From Beijerinckiaceae bacterium (GTDB taxonomy: Bacteria > Pseudomonadota > Alphaproteobacteria > Rhizobiales > Beijerinckiaceae), in contig CANGBX010000001.1 of the NCBI GenBank assembly GCA_947452455.1, positions 310,001 through 374,000 of the forward strand: DNA of 64,000 bases. Reading direction: 5' to 3'. Made by a program: the position numbers and the translations under genes. Shown piece after piece: positions 38,127-47,025 of this stretch. The first letter of the stretch is position 1. The number at the start of each line of letters is the position of its first letter. The notes under the pieces are model-generated. The model was not told the origin of the DNA and did not search any database. It saw only the letters and a list, made by a program, of their open reading frames with translations.

Positions 38127-38877
38127 ATGACTGATGTTCTCGTCTCGCGTGATGGGGCCGTGCTGGTCCTCACCCTTGCGCGTCCGCAAAAGAAAAACGC
38201 GCTCACCGGCGCCATGTATGAGGCGCTGATTGCGGCCTTTCAAAGCGCCGAGCAGGATGAGGATATTGCCGTCATTCTGCTGCGCGGATCGGGCGGCGTG
38301 TTTACAGCCGGCAATGATATTGGCGATTTCATCGCCCATGCGTCTTCGCCCCAAACCATGGCGGCCTATCGCTTTGTTGAAAAGCTGGCCATGCTGGATG
38401 TGCCGCTTGTTCTGGCCATCGAAGGGCCTGCCATTGGCATTGGCACAACCATGTTGCTTCATTGCGATCTGGCTTTTGCGACAGCAGATGCGCATTTCAA
38501 AATGCCTTTTGTGGATTTGGGCCTTGTGCCGGAGGCGGGCTCGTCTTTGCTTTTGCCGCAACGCATCGGCATGGCGCGCGCATCCGAATTGCTGCTGCAA
38601 GGCAAAGGATTCTCTTCCAACCGTGCGCTGGATCTAGGGCTCATCAATGCCATTGTGCCGGTGCAGGCTCTTGAAAATCACGCGGCGCGTGAGGCGGTAG
38701 CCTTGGCAGCCAAACCGCGCAGCGCTTTGCGCGCGGCACGGCGCTTGATGCGGGGGGGGTCGTGCACCGCTGCTCGCGCATATCCGCGAAGAGGCTGTGG
38801 CTTTCGCGGCGGCTTTGCAATCGGGCGAGGCGCAAAAAGCCTTTCAATCATTCATGACCAGAGGAGGCGCGTCATGA
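38127..38877 (+). pseudogene. enoyl-CoA hydratase/isomerase family, frameshifted at a poly-G tract
   Basis: Crotonase-fold protein. The first part is intact: SRDGAVLVLTLARPQKKNALTGAM, the oxyanion-hole segments FTAGNDIGDF and IEGPAIGIGTTML, and LGLVPEAGSSLLLP, whose Glu is placed as in delta3,delta2-enoyl-CoA isomerases. At 38752-38759 there is a run of eight G. With seven G the frame reads RRLMRGGRAPLLAHIREEAVAF onward to a TGA at 38875-38877 that overlaps the ATG of the SDR gene (ATGA). With eight G the frame runs on into the SDR gene, making an artificial fusion. Sequencing error, mutation or slippage are all possible. Confidence 0.82.
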
Positions 38878-39746
38878 GCGCGACATTGCGCGGCAAGACT
38901 TTGTTCATCACGGGCGCTTCGCGCGGCATTGGTCTGGCCATAGCACTGCGCGCTGCGCGGGATGGCGCCAATATTGCCATTGCGGCCAAGACGGCCGAGC
39001 CTCATCCCAAATTGCCGGGCACGATTTTTACCGCCGCTGCCCAGATTGAAGCCGCAGGTGGGCAGGCTTTGCCGCTCACTGTGGATGTGCGCGAAGAGGC
39101 GCAGGTGCAAGAAGCGCTTGAAAAAACCGCCGCGCATTTCGGCGGGCTCGATATTGTCGTCAATAATGCCAGCGCGATTTTTCTGGCCGACAGCCAGAAG
39201 ACGGAGATGAAGCGTTTTGATCTGATGCATCAGGTCAATGCGCGCGGCTCTTTCATGGTGTCGAAACTCGCCGTGCCTTATCTGACGCGCGCGGACAATC
39301 CGCATATCCTCATGCTCTCGCCACCGCTTGATCTCAAAGAAAAATGGTTTGCCGCCCACACCGCCTATTCCATGGCCAAATATGGGATGAGCCTTGCGGT
39401 GCTGGGACTGGCTGGCGAATTGCGCCGCTCCGGCATTGCCGTCAACGCGCTGTGGCCGCGCACGACCATTGCGACTGCAGCGGTGAATAATCTGCTAGGA
39501 GGCGATTCTTTGATGAAAGCCTCACGCACGCCAGAGATTGTGGCTGACGCGGCGCATGCCATCTTTGTCACGCCTGCGCGCGAGCTGACCGGACAATTTC
39601 TGATTGATGATTCATTTTTGTGGTCGCGCGGGCAGCGGGAGTTCGATCATTATCGCGTCGATCCGACGCAAAAGCTCATGCCCGATTTCTTCGTTCCGGA
39701 GGATGATCTCCCTCCGGTCCCGCTCAGCCCATCAGCACATTCGTAA
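38874..39746 (+). CDS. short-chain dehydrogenase (HSDL2-like)
   Basis: NAD(P)-dependent SDR of 290 residues. It has the cofactor motif TGASRGIG near the N-terminus, NNASAIF, and the catalytic Tyr-x3-Lys as YSMAK. The insert with HPKLPGTIFTAAAQIEAAGG and the C-terminal MPDFFVPEDD are features of the HSDL2-like group, which is linked to fatty-acid metabolism. AGAGGAGG precedes the ATG at 38874, inside the end of the isomerase gene (overlap ATGA). This start is preferred over the long fused frame beginning at 38076. Its 3' end overlaps the next, opposite gene by 23 bases. Confidence 0.9.
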   Translation: MSATLRGKTLFITGASRGIGLAIALRAARDGANIAIAAKTAEPHPKLPGTIFTAAAQIEAAGGQALPLTVDVREEAQVQEALEKTAAHFGGLDIVVNNASAIFLADSQKTEMKRFDLMHQVNARGSFMVSKLAVPYLTRADNPHILMLSPPLDLKEKWFAAHTAYSMAKYGMSLAVLGLAGELRRSGIAVNALWPRTTIATAAVNNLLGGDSLMKASRTPEIVADAAHAIFVTPARELTGQFLIDDSFLWSRGQREFDHYRVDPTQKLMPDFFVPEDDLPPVPLSPSAHS

Positions 39747-40224
39747 AGACTTCGAGCTGCGGGCGCTGGTTGCGCGGCACGGCGCGCATCGGATGCAGCA
39801 CCAATTCGGCGCGGCGCAGGCACTCGCTCATGCCCTGTCCGGCGCGGGTGCAAAGTTCGGCAAAGTTCAACTCGTCCATGGTCGCGCGGCGGCTCTGGCG
39901 GCGGATGGCGACGAGCACGGCTGTCCCCTTGGTGTCGAGTTCATGCGCAACCTCTTCAAAAAGCGCACGAAAATCTTCCGACAATTGCTCATAACCGTCA
40001 GCCACGGCCGCGTCATAAGCATTCATGTGAGACTGGATGGAGAGCGGGCGCCAGTTAACCAACTCGAAAACCTGAGCGGGGGCGCGCACAGCATTCTGCA
40101 AACGCTCGGCCGCAGCGCGGAAATGTTCCAGAAAATCGTGCATCATCTGCTTGGTAGCAGTACGCTGATCATCAAGAACGTGCGACAAAGCGCTGTGCGC
40201 GGTGGCTGTTGCGTAAGACATCAT
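39724..40224 (-). CDS. conserved-looking protein of unknown function
   Basis: A 166-residue soluble protein, helical in outline (SHVLDDQRTATKQMMHDFLEHFRAAAERLQNA), with a hydrophilic middle (WRPLSIQSHMNAYDAAVADGYEQLSEDFRALFEEVAHEL) and a C-terminal PRNQRPQLEVFTNVLMG. I do not recognise the family; the amphipathic helices are somewhat phasin-like, but no phasin motif is evident. It overlaps the end of the SDR gene by 23 bases on the opposite strand, and its start faces the SRAP gene. Confidence 0.65.
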   Translation of the reverse strand: MMSYATATAHSALSHVLDDQRTATKQMMHDFLEHFRAAAERLQNAVRAPAQVFELVNWRPLSIQSHMNAYDAAVADGYEQLSEDFRALFEEVAHELDTKGTAVLVAIRRQSRRATMDELNFAELCTRAGQGMSECLRRAELVLHPMRAVPRNQRPQLEVFTNVLMG

Positions 40225-40317
40225 GAAATCTCATATGCTCGGAATGAGCGTCAGAAACCATAAAGATGGTTAACGTGTCAACTGTTCTGTTTCAATTGTG
40301 AAGACGGGAAGCTGAAA

Positions 40318-41085
40318 ATGTGTGGACGTTTCGCGATCACGCTGCCGCCCGATGCAACGCGCGATTATTTTGGCTATGTCGAGCAACCAAATTTCCCGTT
40401 ACGCGCGAATATTGCGCCAACACAACCTATTCCGATTGTGCTCGCAACGCGTGATGGTGCGGGGCAAGTGACGCGTCATTTCAAATTGATGCGCTGGGGC
40501 TTTTTGCCGGCTTTCGTCAAAGATCCGAAAGATTATCCGCTCGTCATCAATGCGCGCTCGGAAAGTGCGTCGGAAAAAGCAAGCTTCCGCAATGCACTGC
40601 GCCGTCGACGCTGTTTGTTTCTCGCCGATGGCTTTTATGAATGGCAGCGTGCGGACGGCAAAGCTTTGCGCCCCTTTCTCATTCGTCGACAAGACCGCTT
40701 GCCGCTCGGCATGGCGGGGCTTTGGGAAACATGGATTGGGCCTGATGGCGAAGAAGTCGAGACGGCTTGTGTGCTGACAACTTCAAGCAATGGCGTGATG
40801 TCAGCGGTGCATGACCGCATGCCGGTTTTGTTGGATCAGGCGCAATTCGATCTGTGGCTTTCACCCGACGAGCGCGACACGCCCGAGGCCGCACAAATGA
40901 TGCGGCCCGCCGGTGAACATGTGCTTGATCTCGTCGAGATTGGTCCTGCGGTGAATAAGGTTGCCAATGACGGGCTCTGGATTCAGGAGCCGGTGGATCC
41001 ATCGGCACCACGTGTTGAACCACCAGAGAAGCCCAAGAAAGAGCGCAAAGCGAAAATTGATCCGGGGCAGGGGGAGTTGTTTTAG
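40318..41085 (+). CDS. SRAP-family (YedK/HMCES) abasic-site crosslinking protein
   Basis: SRAP proteins crosslink to abasic sites in single-stranded DNA through the N-terminal cysteine and protect them. The 255-residue product has the catalytic MCGRFA (C2), the asparagine in VINARSES, the Glu in FLADGFYEWQR and the His in VHDRMPVLL, all the expected active-site residues. A basic C-terminal tail (EPPEKPKKERKAKIDPGQGELF) extends beyond the domain. It is divergent from the unknown gene and followed by two REP-A copies. Confidence 0.94.
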   Translation: MCGRFAITLPPDATRDYFGYVEQPNFPLRANIAPTQPIPIVLATRDGAGQVTRHFKLMRWGFLPAFVKDPKDYPLVINARSESASEKASFRNALRRRRCLFLADGFYEWQRADGKALRPFLIRRQDRLPLGMAGLWETWIGPDGEEVETACVLTTSSNGVMSAVHDRMPVLLDQAQFDLWLSPDERDTPEAAQMMRPAGEHVLDLVEIGPAVNKVANDGLWIQEPVDPSAPRVEPPEKPKKERKAKIDPGQGELF

Positions 41086-41174
41086 CCCGATATTGCGTGC
41101 GAAGCGAAGCAACCCAGAAGTCACACGCGCGGCTTCTGGTTTGCCACGTCGCCTGCGGCTCCTCGCAATGACGG
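41086..41174. repeat. REP-A palindromic repeat copy
   Basis: Left end is degraded (GCCCGATATTGCGTGCG) but the inner arms (GAAGCAACCCAGA / TTCTGGTTTGCCACG) and right end CTCGCAATGACGG are clear. It is the first of two neighbouring copies between the SRAP gene and the flavoprotein gene. Confidence 0.8.
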
Positions 41175-41198
41175 CAGTTAATGGGCGACATCTCTCCA

Positions 41199-41285
41199 CC
41201 GTCATTGCGAGCGCAGCGAAGCAAACCAGAGGCCTCACGCGGGTCCCTCAGGTTGCTAGGTCGCTTTCGGTTCTGCGCAATAACG
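41199..41285. repeat. REP-A copy, degenerate right arm
   Basis: Left end CCGTCATTGCGAGCGCAGCG and GAAGCAAACCAGAGGCC are intact; the right half has decayed to GGTTGCTAGGTCGC and TGCGCAATAACG. Confidence 0.75.
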
Positions 41286-41287
41286 AA

Positions 41288-42703
41288 TTAAAGAACCTTG
41301 CCGGGATTCAAAATCCCTTTGGGATCGAGCGACTGTTTGATGGCGCGCATCACGTCGAGCGAGACGGGATCTTTCACTTTCGCCAACAGATCGCGTTTCA
41401 AAACGCCAATGCCATGCTCGGCGGAAATCGATCCGCCCATCTGCGCGACAATGGCATGCACAATCTCATTGGCTTCATCCCAGCGCGCCAGAAAGGCTTG
41501 CTTGTCTGCGCCTACAGGCTGCGAAATGTTGAAATGGATATTGCCATCGCCCAGATGACCGAAAGGCACGGGCCGTGCGCCTGGCATCCAATCCAAAATC
41601 GCTTGGCTCGCGCGCTCGATGAATTCCGGCACACGGGCCACAGGCACAGAGACATCATGCTTGATGGAGCCGCCTTCCATCTTCTGCACATCCGACATGA
41701 GTTCGCGTAAGCGCCAGAAATCCTGTCGCTGATCCAGCGAGGCAGCAAGCGTGGCATTTTCAATCTGGCCTGCATCCATGCCGTCTTGCAGAAGATGCAG
41801 CATGGTCTCATGCAGCCCTGCTTGCGCGGGTGAAGCGAGTTCCAGCATCACATACCAAGAATGTCGGCTTTCCAGCGGGTCGCGCGTATTGGCGCCATGC
41901 TTCAGCGCAAAGTCGAGACCGATGCGGGGCATCAGCTCGAAAGTCTTCACATCCTGACCGGCCAGCTTTTGCGCTAGCATCAGCAGATCAAGCGCCGCTT
42001 GCGCAGACTTGACGCCCACAAAAGCCGTCTCAGTGCTACGCGGACGCGGATAGAGTTTCACCACCGCGGCGGTGATAATGCCCAGCGTACCTTCCGATCC
42101 CATAAAAAGATGTTTCAGGTCATAGCCCGTATTGTCTTTTTTGAGCTTGGACAGATTGCTGAGCACGCGCCCATCAGCCAGCACAACTTCCAAACCCTGC
42201 ACAAGCTCGCGCGCATTGCCATAGGCGAGCACGGCTGTGCCGCCCGCATTGGTCGCGAGATTGCCGCCAATCGTGCAGGAACCTTCTGAGGCCAGCGATA
42301 GCGGAAACAGCCGATCAGCTTTGTCTGCTTCTTCCTGCACACGCGCGAGCGTCATGCCCGCTTCGACAATCATCGTGTTGGAGGCGAGATCCACTTCACG
42401 CAGACGATCCATGCGCGTGAGCGAGAGAACAATCGCATGGCCGGAGCCATCGGGCACTTGCCCGCCCACGAGACCCGTATTGCCGCCTTGCGGGACAAGC
42501 GCCGTGCGCGTTTCGTTGCACAGGCGCAAAACATCCGCGACCTCTTGTGTCGAAGAGGGGCGCACAATGGCAAGCGCCTTGCCATGAAAGAGATCGCGTG
42601 GCTCGGCGAGATAGCCCGCCATATCGCTCTCACCACGCAACACATTGGCCTCGCCAACAATGGTGGCGAGCTGTTGCAGGAGATCGGTCGGGGTCGTGCT
42701 CAT
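41288..42703 (-). CDS. FAD-binding oxidoreductase, GlcD / D-2-hydroxyglutarate dehydrogenase family
   Basis: Flavoprotein of the FAD-binding type 4 family. The 471-residue product has VRPSSTQEVADVLRLCNE, PQGGNTGLVGGQVPDGSGHAIVLSL, EGSCTIGGNLATNAGG and, at the C-terminus, FGHLGDGNIHFNIS and AEHGIGVLKRDLL, the hallmarks of D-lactate, glycolate and 2-hydroxyglutarate dehydrogenases. It is a single chain, with no GlcE or GlcF next to it, which favours a D-lactate or D-2-hydroxyglutarate type. The ATG at 42703 has no clear ribosome site; the frame is open upstream. Confidence 0.9.
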   Translation of the reverse strand: MSTTPTDLLQQLATIVGEANVLRGESDMAGYLAEPRDLFHGKALAIVRPSSTQEVADVLRLCNETRTALVPQGGNTGLVGGQVPDGSGHAIVLSLTRMDRLREVDLASNTMIVEAGMTLARVQEEADKADRLFPLSLASEGSCTIGGNLATNAGGTAVLAYGNARELVQGLEVVLADGRVLSNLSKLKKDNTGYDLKHLFMGSEGTLGIITAAVVKLYPRPRSTETAFVGVKSAQAALDLLMLAQKLAGQDVKTFELMPRIGLDFALKHGANTRDPLESRHSWYVMLELASPAQAGLHETMLHLLQDGMDAGQIENATLAASLDQRQDFWRLRELMSDVQKMEGGSIKHDVSVPVARVPEFIERASQAILDWMPGARPVPFGHLGDGNIHFNISQPVGADKQAFLARWDEANEIVHAIVAQMGGSISAEHGIGVLKRDLLAKVKDPVSLDVMRAIKQSLDPKGILNPGKVL

Positions 42704-42728
42704 GGGGGCAGTATAGCCGTTTTGCGGC

Positions 42729-44030
42729 TCAGCCCAAAAGGCGGCCGCGCCGCTTCGGCTTGGGGTCGGGAATACGGCGGAACACACCCACCAATTCGAC
42801 ATGCGCCGAATGGCGGAATTGGTCGACGGGCGTGACTTTTTCAAGTCTGTAGCCACCATCGATCAGCAGACGAGCATCGCGGGCAAAAGTCTGCACATTG
42901 CAAGAGACGCCGACAATGAGTGGCACTTTCGAGCCAGCCAAAGCGCGTGCCTGCGCTTCTGCCCCCGCACGCGGCGGATCGAAGACTATGGCATCAATCT
43001 TGTCGAGCTCGCCGCCCATCAAAGGGCGTGTAAACAAATCACGGCGCTCGGCTTTGACACCGCGCAAACCTTCGGCATGCGCCGCGCCGCGCGCCAGCGC
43101 CTTCACGGCGCCAGCATCACTTTCAATCGCGAGCACTTCGGCGCGCTCCGCCAAGCGCAAAGCAAATGTGCCAGAGCCTGCAAAAAGGTCAGCAATCTTT
43201 TTAGCGCCTGTCGTGGCTTCGCTCACCAGCGTGGCCAAGACGTGTTCGCCTTTGGCGGTGGCTTGCAAAAAGCCACCGGGGGGAATGGCGACCAGAGCTT
43301 TGCCCATTTGCAATGTGGGAATGCGTCGTTCGATGATCGCTTCACCATGATTGGAGATGCGCGCCAGATCATGCTTATGCGCAACTTCAATCAACGCTTG
43401 ATTATAGCCGAAATCCAGTGCGCCACAGCCGCGCAGATCAACATCAAGACCTTCCATCGTTGTCGTGACAACAACATCGAGCGGCTTGCCAAGCGGAATG
43501 AGCACGGTCGCAGCCGCGCGGGCTGCTTCCATTGCGCCTTTCAAACCGGGATCCAGAATCGGGCAATCGGGAATGGGAACGATTGTATGCGCGCGCGCTT
43601 GCATGAAACCCAGTTCCAAACGCTTGCGGCTCGGGCCGTCATCAATGACGCGCGAGTGGAATGTCGCGCGGCGACGGCCCTCGCCATGCGCATCAATGAG
43701 CGGGGCAATCTCTGTATCGATCTTGGCATAGCGTAAAGCCTGGACGATCAGTTCACGCTTCCAGTTTTCATAAGCCGGTTGCGCGAGAGTTTGCACAGCG
43801 CAACCGCCGCAAACTGTGAAATGCGGACAGAAAGCTGCCACGCGATCAGCACTCGGGCGGATGACATCAACGAGCTTGGCGCGCTCGCCATCAATCTCGG
43901 CGCGGATGAGTTCACCGGGTAATGCGTAAGGCACAGCGAGGTTCACACCTTCAAAACGCGCGAGGCCCTCGCCGCGCTGGCCCAGCCGCGCGATTTCGAG
44001 TTCCGCATTGAGGTGGAGACGTTGGTTCAT
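42729..44030 (-). CDS. class I SAM-dependent RNA methyltransferase (RlmD/TrmA-type)
   Basis: Uracil-5 methyltransferase of the TrmA/RlmC/RlmD group. The 433-residue product starts with a TRAM-like domain (ELEIARLGQRGEGLARFEGVNLAVPYALPGE), has the 4Fe-4S cysteines C-x5-C-x2-C in CPHFTVCGGC, the SAM motif DLFAGSGTFALRLAE, and the catalytic Cys in VGVSCNVQTFARD. Which base of rRNA or tRNA is modified is not clear from sequence. The ATG overlaps the tlyA stop (ATGA), so the two are coupled. Confidence 0.9.
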   Translation of the reverse strand: MNQRLHLNAELEIARLGQRGEGLARFEGVNLAVPYALPGELIRAEIDGERAKLVDVIRPSADRVAAFCPHFTVCGGCAVQTLAQPAYENWKRELIVQALRYAKIDTEIAPLIDAHGEGRRRATFHSRVIDDGPSRKRLELGFMQARAHTIVPIPDCPILDPGLKGAMEAARAAATVLIPLGKPLDVVVTTTMEGLDVDLRGCGALDFGYNQALIEVAHKHDLARISNHGEAIIERRIPTLQMGKALVAIPPGGFLQATAKGEHVLATLVSEATTGAKKIADLFAGSGTFALRLAERAEVLAIESDAGAVKALARGAAHAEGLRGVKAERRDLFTRPLMGGELDKIDAIVFDPPRAGAEAQARALAGSKVPLIVGVSCNVQTFARDARLLIDGGYRLEKVTPVDQFRHSAHVELVGVFRRIPDPKPKRRGRLLG

Positions 44031-44755
44031 TTCTGGGCGCCGATCAGGAATTCGCGATTGCCATCGCCCCCTTCAATGGGGGACGGCGCGATCCCTAGCA
44101 CGTTCCAGCCCGTGGCTGCGAGCCATTTGGCAATATCGGCGCAAACCGCCTCATGAATGGCCTCATCCCGCACCACGCCTTTGCCATCGCGCACGGCTTC
44201 ACGCCCCGCCTCGAATTGCGGCTTGATCAGGGCGACCAGAAAGGCGTCAGGCGCGGCAAGCGCCAAAGCTTGCGGCAGCACGAGTTTGAGCGAGATGAAA
44301 CTGGCGTCACACACAATCAGCGAGGGCGCATCCGGAATGAGTGTCGCATCGAGGTTGCGCGCATCGGTCTGCTCCAAGCTCACCACGCGCTTGTTCTTGC
44401 GAAGCCTGTCGTGCAATTGGCCTTGGCCGACATCAACCGCAAAGATTTTGGCGGCCCCGCGCGACAGCAGCACATCAGTAAAGCCACCTGTGGAGGAGCC
44501 CACATCAAGGCAAATGCGGTCTTTGGCATCGATTTCAAAATGTGTGAGCCCGGCTTCCAGCTTGAGGCCGCCGCGCGACACCCAGCGATAAGGCTTTTGC
44601 GCTTCGATTTTGGATTTGCTGTCGACCATATCGGAGGGCTTGGTCAGCGCCACGCCATCAACAAACACGAGGCCCGCTTCAATCGCTTCACGTGCCTTGG
44701 CGCGCGAGGCAAAGAGCTTGCGCTCAACCAGCCAAAGATCAGCGCGGTGTTTCAA
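44027..44755 (-). CDS. tlyA: TlyA-family rRNA 2'-O-methyltransferase
   Basis: Member of the TlyA (hemolysin A) family, which methylates 16S and 23S rRNA at 2'-hydroxyls. The 242-residue product has an N-terminal S4 RNA-binding domain (DLWLVERKLFASRAKAREAIEAGLVFVDG), then the methyltransferase domain with CLDVGSSTGGFTDVLLSRGA, ALIKPQFEAGRE and the KDKE-type residues. The start is a TTG at 44755 (no internal ATG would keep the S4 domain). It lies between dxs and the RlmD-like gene in one leftward group. Confidence 0.92.
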   Translation of the reverse strand: MKHRADLWLVERKLFASRAKAREAIEAGLVFVDGVALTKPSDMVDSKSKIEAQKPYRWVSRGGLKLEAGLTHFEIDAKDRICLDVGSSTGGFTDVLLSRGAAKIFAVDVGQGQLHDRLRKNKRVVSLEQTDARNLDATLIPDAPSLIVCDASFISLKLVLPQALALAAPDAFLVALIKPQFEAGREAVRDGKGVVRDEAIHEAVCADIAKWLAATGWNVLGIAPSPIEGGDGNREFLIGAQK

Positions 44756-44767
44756 GAGAGTTTCTCA

Positions 44768-44790
44768 CCGTCATTGCGAGAAGGCCAAAG
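44768..44790. repeat. REP-A left-end fragment
   Basis: CCGTCATTGCGAGAAGGCC, a remnant of the left end, in the short gap between dxs and tlyA. Confidence 0.6.
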
Positions 44791-44797
44791 TTGCCCA

Positions 44798-46738
44798 TCA
44801 CGCAATCAGCGCTTTGGCCGCATCTTCTTCGCGCCCGAGCACCGAGAGCACTTTGGCGACGATGGCTTTTGCATCAAGGCCCGCTTGCGCATAGAGACGG
44901 TCGGGCTTGTCGTGATCCTGATAGGCATCCGGCAAAACCATGGAGCGGAATTTCAGCGGCACGCGTCGTCCTGCGCCATCGAGTGCGCCATCTTCGGCCA
45001 GAGCTTGCATGACGAAAGAGCCGAAACCACCGACCGAGCCTTCTTCAATCGTGATCAGTACTTCGTGGTGCGCAGCAAGTTGGGCAATAAGTTGGCGATC
45101 GAGCGGCTTGGCAAAGCGCGCATCGGCCACGGTTGTCGAGAGACCATGCGCGCCAAGCAAATCCGCCGCGCGCAGAGCTTCGGCCAAACGCGTGCCGAGC
45201 GAGAGGATGGCGACACTCGTGCCTTCGCGCAAAACGCGGCCTTTGCCGATTTCGAGAATGTCGCCAAATGTCGGCAATTCCACGCCCACACCTTCACCGC
45301 GCGGATAGCGGAATGCAATCGGGCCATCATTATATGCGGCAGCGGTCGCCACCATATGCACAAGCTCGGCCTCGTCAGCCGCCGCCATAATGGTCATGTC
45401 GGGCAGAACGCCGAGATAGGCCACGTCAAACGCGCCTGCATGGGTCGCGCCATCCGCGCCTACAAGACCGGCGCGGTCAATGGCAAAGCGCACGGGCAGC
45501 TTTTGCAGCGACACATCATGCATCACCTGATCATAGGCGCGTTGCAGGAAGGTCGAATAAATCGCGCAGAATGGCTTGTAACCTTCGGTCGCCAAACCGG
45601 CAGCAAAAGTCACCGCATGTTGTTCGGCAATGCCCACATCAAAGGTGCGCTTGGGAAATTCTGTCCCAAAGAAATCAAGCCCCGTGCCTGTTGGCATGGC
45701 GGCAGTGACCGCAACAATCTTGTCATCTTCACGCGCGGCTTTGATCAGAGCGTCGGCAAAGACGCGCGTATAAGAAGGCGCATTGGCTTTGGGCTTGGAT
45801 TGCGCACCCGTGACCACATCAAATGCGTTCACGCCATGATATTTGTCGTCCGCGCTTTCGGCGGGCTCATAGCCCTTGCCCTTTTGCGTGATGACATGGA
45901 TGAGCACAGGCCCGCCGACATCCGTATCGCGCACATTTTTCAAAACGGGGAGCAGCTGGTCGAGATTATGTCCGTCGATGGGCCCGACATAATAAAAGCC
46001 GAGCTCTTCGAACAATGTGCCGCCCGTCACATAGCCGCGCGCATGTTCCACGGCGCGGGTGATGGCGCGGTCGATTTTTTCCGGCAATTGGCGGGTGAGT
46101 TGTTTGCCGATGTCGCGCAGCTTCAGATAAGTGCGCGTTGCACTCAGCTTGGCGAGATAGGCCGACATGGCGCCAACAGGGGGCGCAATCGACATATCAT
46201 TATCGTTGAGAATAACGATGAGGCGCGAATGCATCGCGCCCGCATTGTTCATCGCTTCAAACGCCATGCCCGCTGACATGGCGCCATCGCCAATGACGGC
46301 GATGACATGATTGTGGCGCCCATCCAGATCGCGCGCCACTGCCATGCCGAGGCCCGCCGAAATGGAGGTCGAGGAATGGGCCGCGCCAAACGGGTCATAT
46401 TCGCTCTCGGCGCGCTTGGTGAAGCCCGACAGGCCGCCCCCTTGGCGCAGTGTCCGGATACGGTCGCGCCGTCCGGTGAGAATCTTATGTGGATAGGCTT
46501 GGTGGCCGACATCCCAGATCAGGCGGTCGGCGGGCGTGTTGAAGACATGGTGGATGGCCACCGTCAGCTCGACCACGCCCAATCCGGCCCCCAAATGCCC
46601 GCCCGTGACCGAGACGGCATCAATGGTCTCGGCCCGCAGCTCCGCCGCCACCTGTTTCAGCTCGCCCTCAGGGAGCTGTCGCAGGTCATGGGGCGTTGAA
46701 ATCTTGTCGAGAAGGGGCGTTTTGGACAAATTCGACAA
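44798..46738 (-). CDS. dxs: 1-deoxy-D-xylulose-5-phosphate synthase
   Basis: First enzyme of the MEP isoprenoid pathway; a thiamine-diphosphate enzyme joining pyruvate and glyceraldehyde 3-phosphate. The product has [55 protein letters not shown] (ThDP motif), and [15 protein letters not shown], matching Dxs. The frame is open to a GTG at 46804; I chose the TTG at 46738 ([13 protein letters not shown].., 646 residues) because a GAGAG precedes it and family members start here. ispE and a polyprenyl synthase of the same pathway are further along the window. Confidence 0.95.
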   Translation of the reverse strand: MSNLSKTPLLDKISTPHDLRQLPEGELKQVAAELRAETIDAVSVTGGHLGAGLGVVELTVAIHHVFNTPADRLIWDVGHQAYPHKILTGRRDRIRTLRQGGGLSGFTKRAESEYDPFGAAHSSTSISAGLGMAVARDLDGRHNHVIAVIGDGAMSAGMAFEAMNNAGAMHSRLIVILNDNDMSIAPPVGAMSAYLAKLSATRTYLKLRDIGKQLTRQLPEKIDRAITRAVEHARGYVTGGTLFEELGFYYVGPIDGHNLDQLLPVLKNVRDTDVGGPVLIHVITQKGKGYEPAESADDKYHGVNAFDVVTGAQSKPKANAPSYTRVFADALIKAAREDDKIVAVTAAMPTGTGLDFFGTEFPKRTFDVGIAEQHAVTFAAGLATEGYKPFCAIYSTFLQRAYDQVMHDVSLQKLPVRFAIDRAGLVGADGATHAGAFDVAYLGVLPDMTIMAAADEAELVHMVATAAAYNDGPIAFRYPRGEGVGVELPTFGDILEIGKGRVLREGTSVAILSLGTRLAEALRAADLLGAHGLSTTVADARFAKPLDRQLIAQLAAHHEVLITIEEGSVGGFGSFVMQALAEDGALDGAGRRVPLKFRSMVLPDAYQDHDKPDRLYAQAGLDAKAIVAKVLSVLGREEDAAKALIA

Positions 46739-47025
46739 AGGTGCTCTCTGAGCTGGATCAAGGGGCTGGTTGAGCCCCTGAGATAGGGTGGCACTGGCTA
46801 GCACGACAGGGCGCGGGCTGCCAATCAGTGTGACGCGCCCTCTTCAGCCCTAAAGGCACGCAAGAGAGAGGCGGGTGCAAGCGAGGCTATAGGCCGCAGG
46901 CCCATCAAGGGAGAGCAGGGGCAACCAAGAGCGAATTGATCTCTCTAGGTCCATTGCCTAGAGAGGGCCGTATGTAGGGCGGGGATCCGCTCCTTCTTCC
47001 ATGATTCCGTCTGGGGACGATCGAT

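Noticed and set aside
38076-39746. A single 556-residue hydratase-SDR fusion protein
   Set aside because: The junction peptide (SCTAARAYPRRGCGFRGG..) looks like out-of-frame sequence, a one-base change restores a normal hydratase C-terminus with an ATGA overlap, and the SDR has its own AGAGGAGG ribosome site.
44153-46276. Long plus-strand frame of about 700 codons opposite dxs and tlyA
   Set aside because: Arg/His-rich shadow frame caused by the GC-rich third positions of dxs; no family features.
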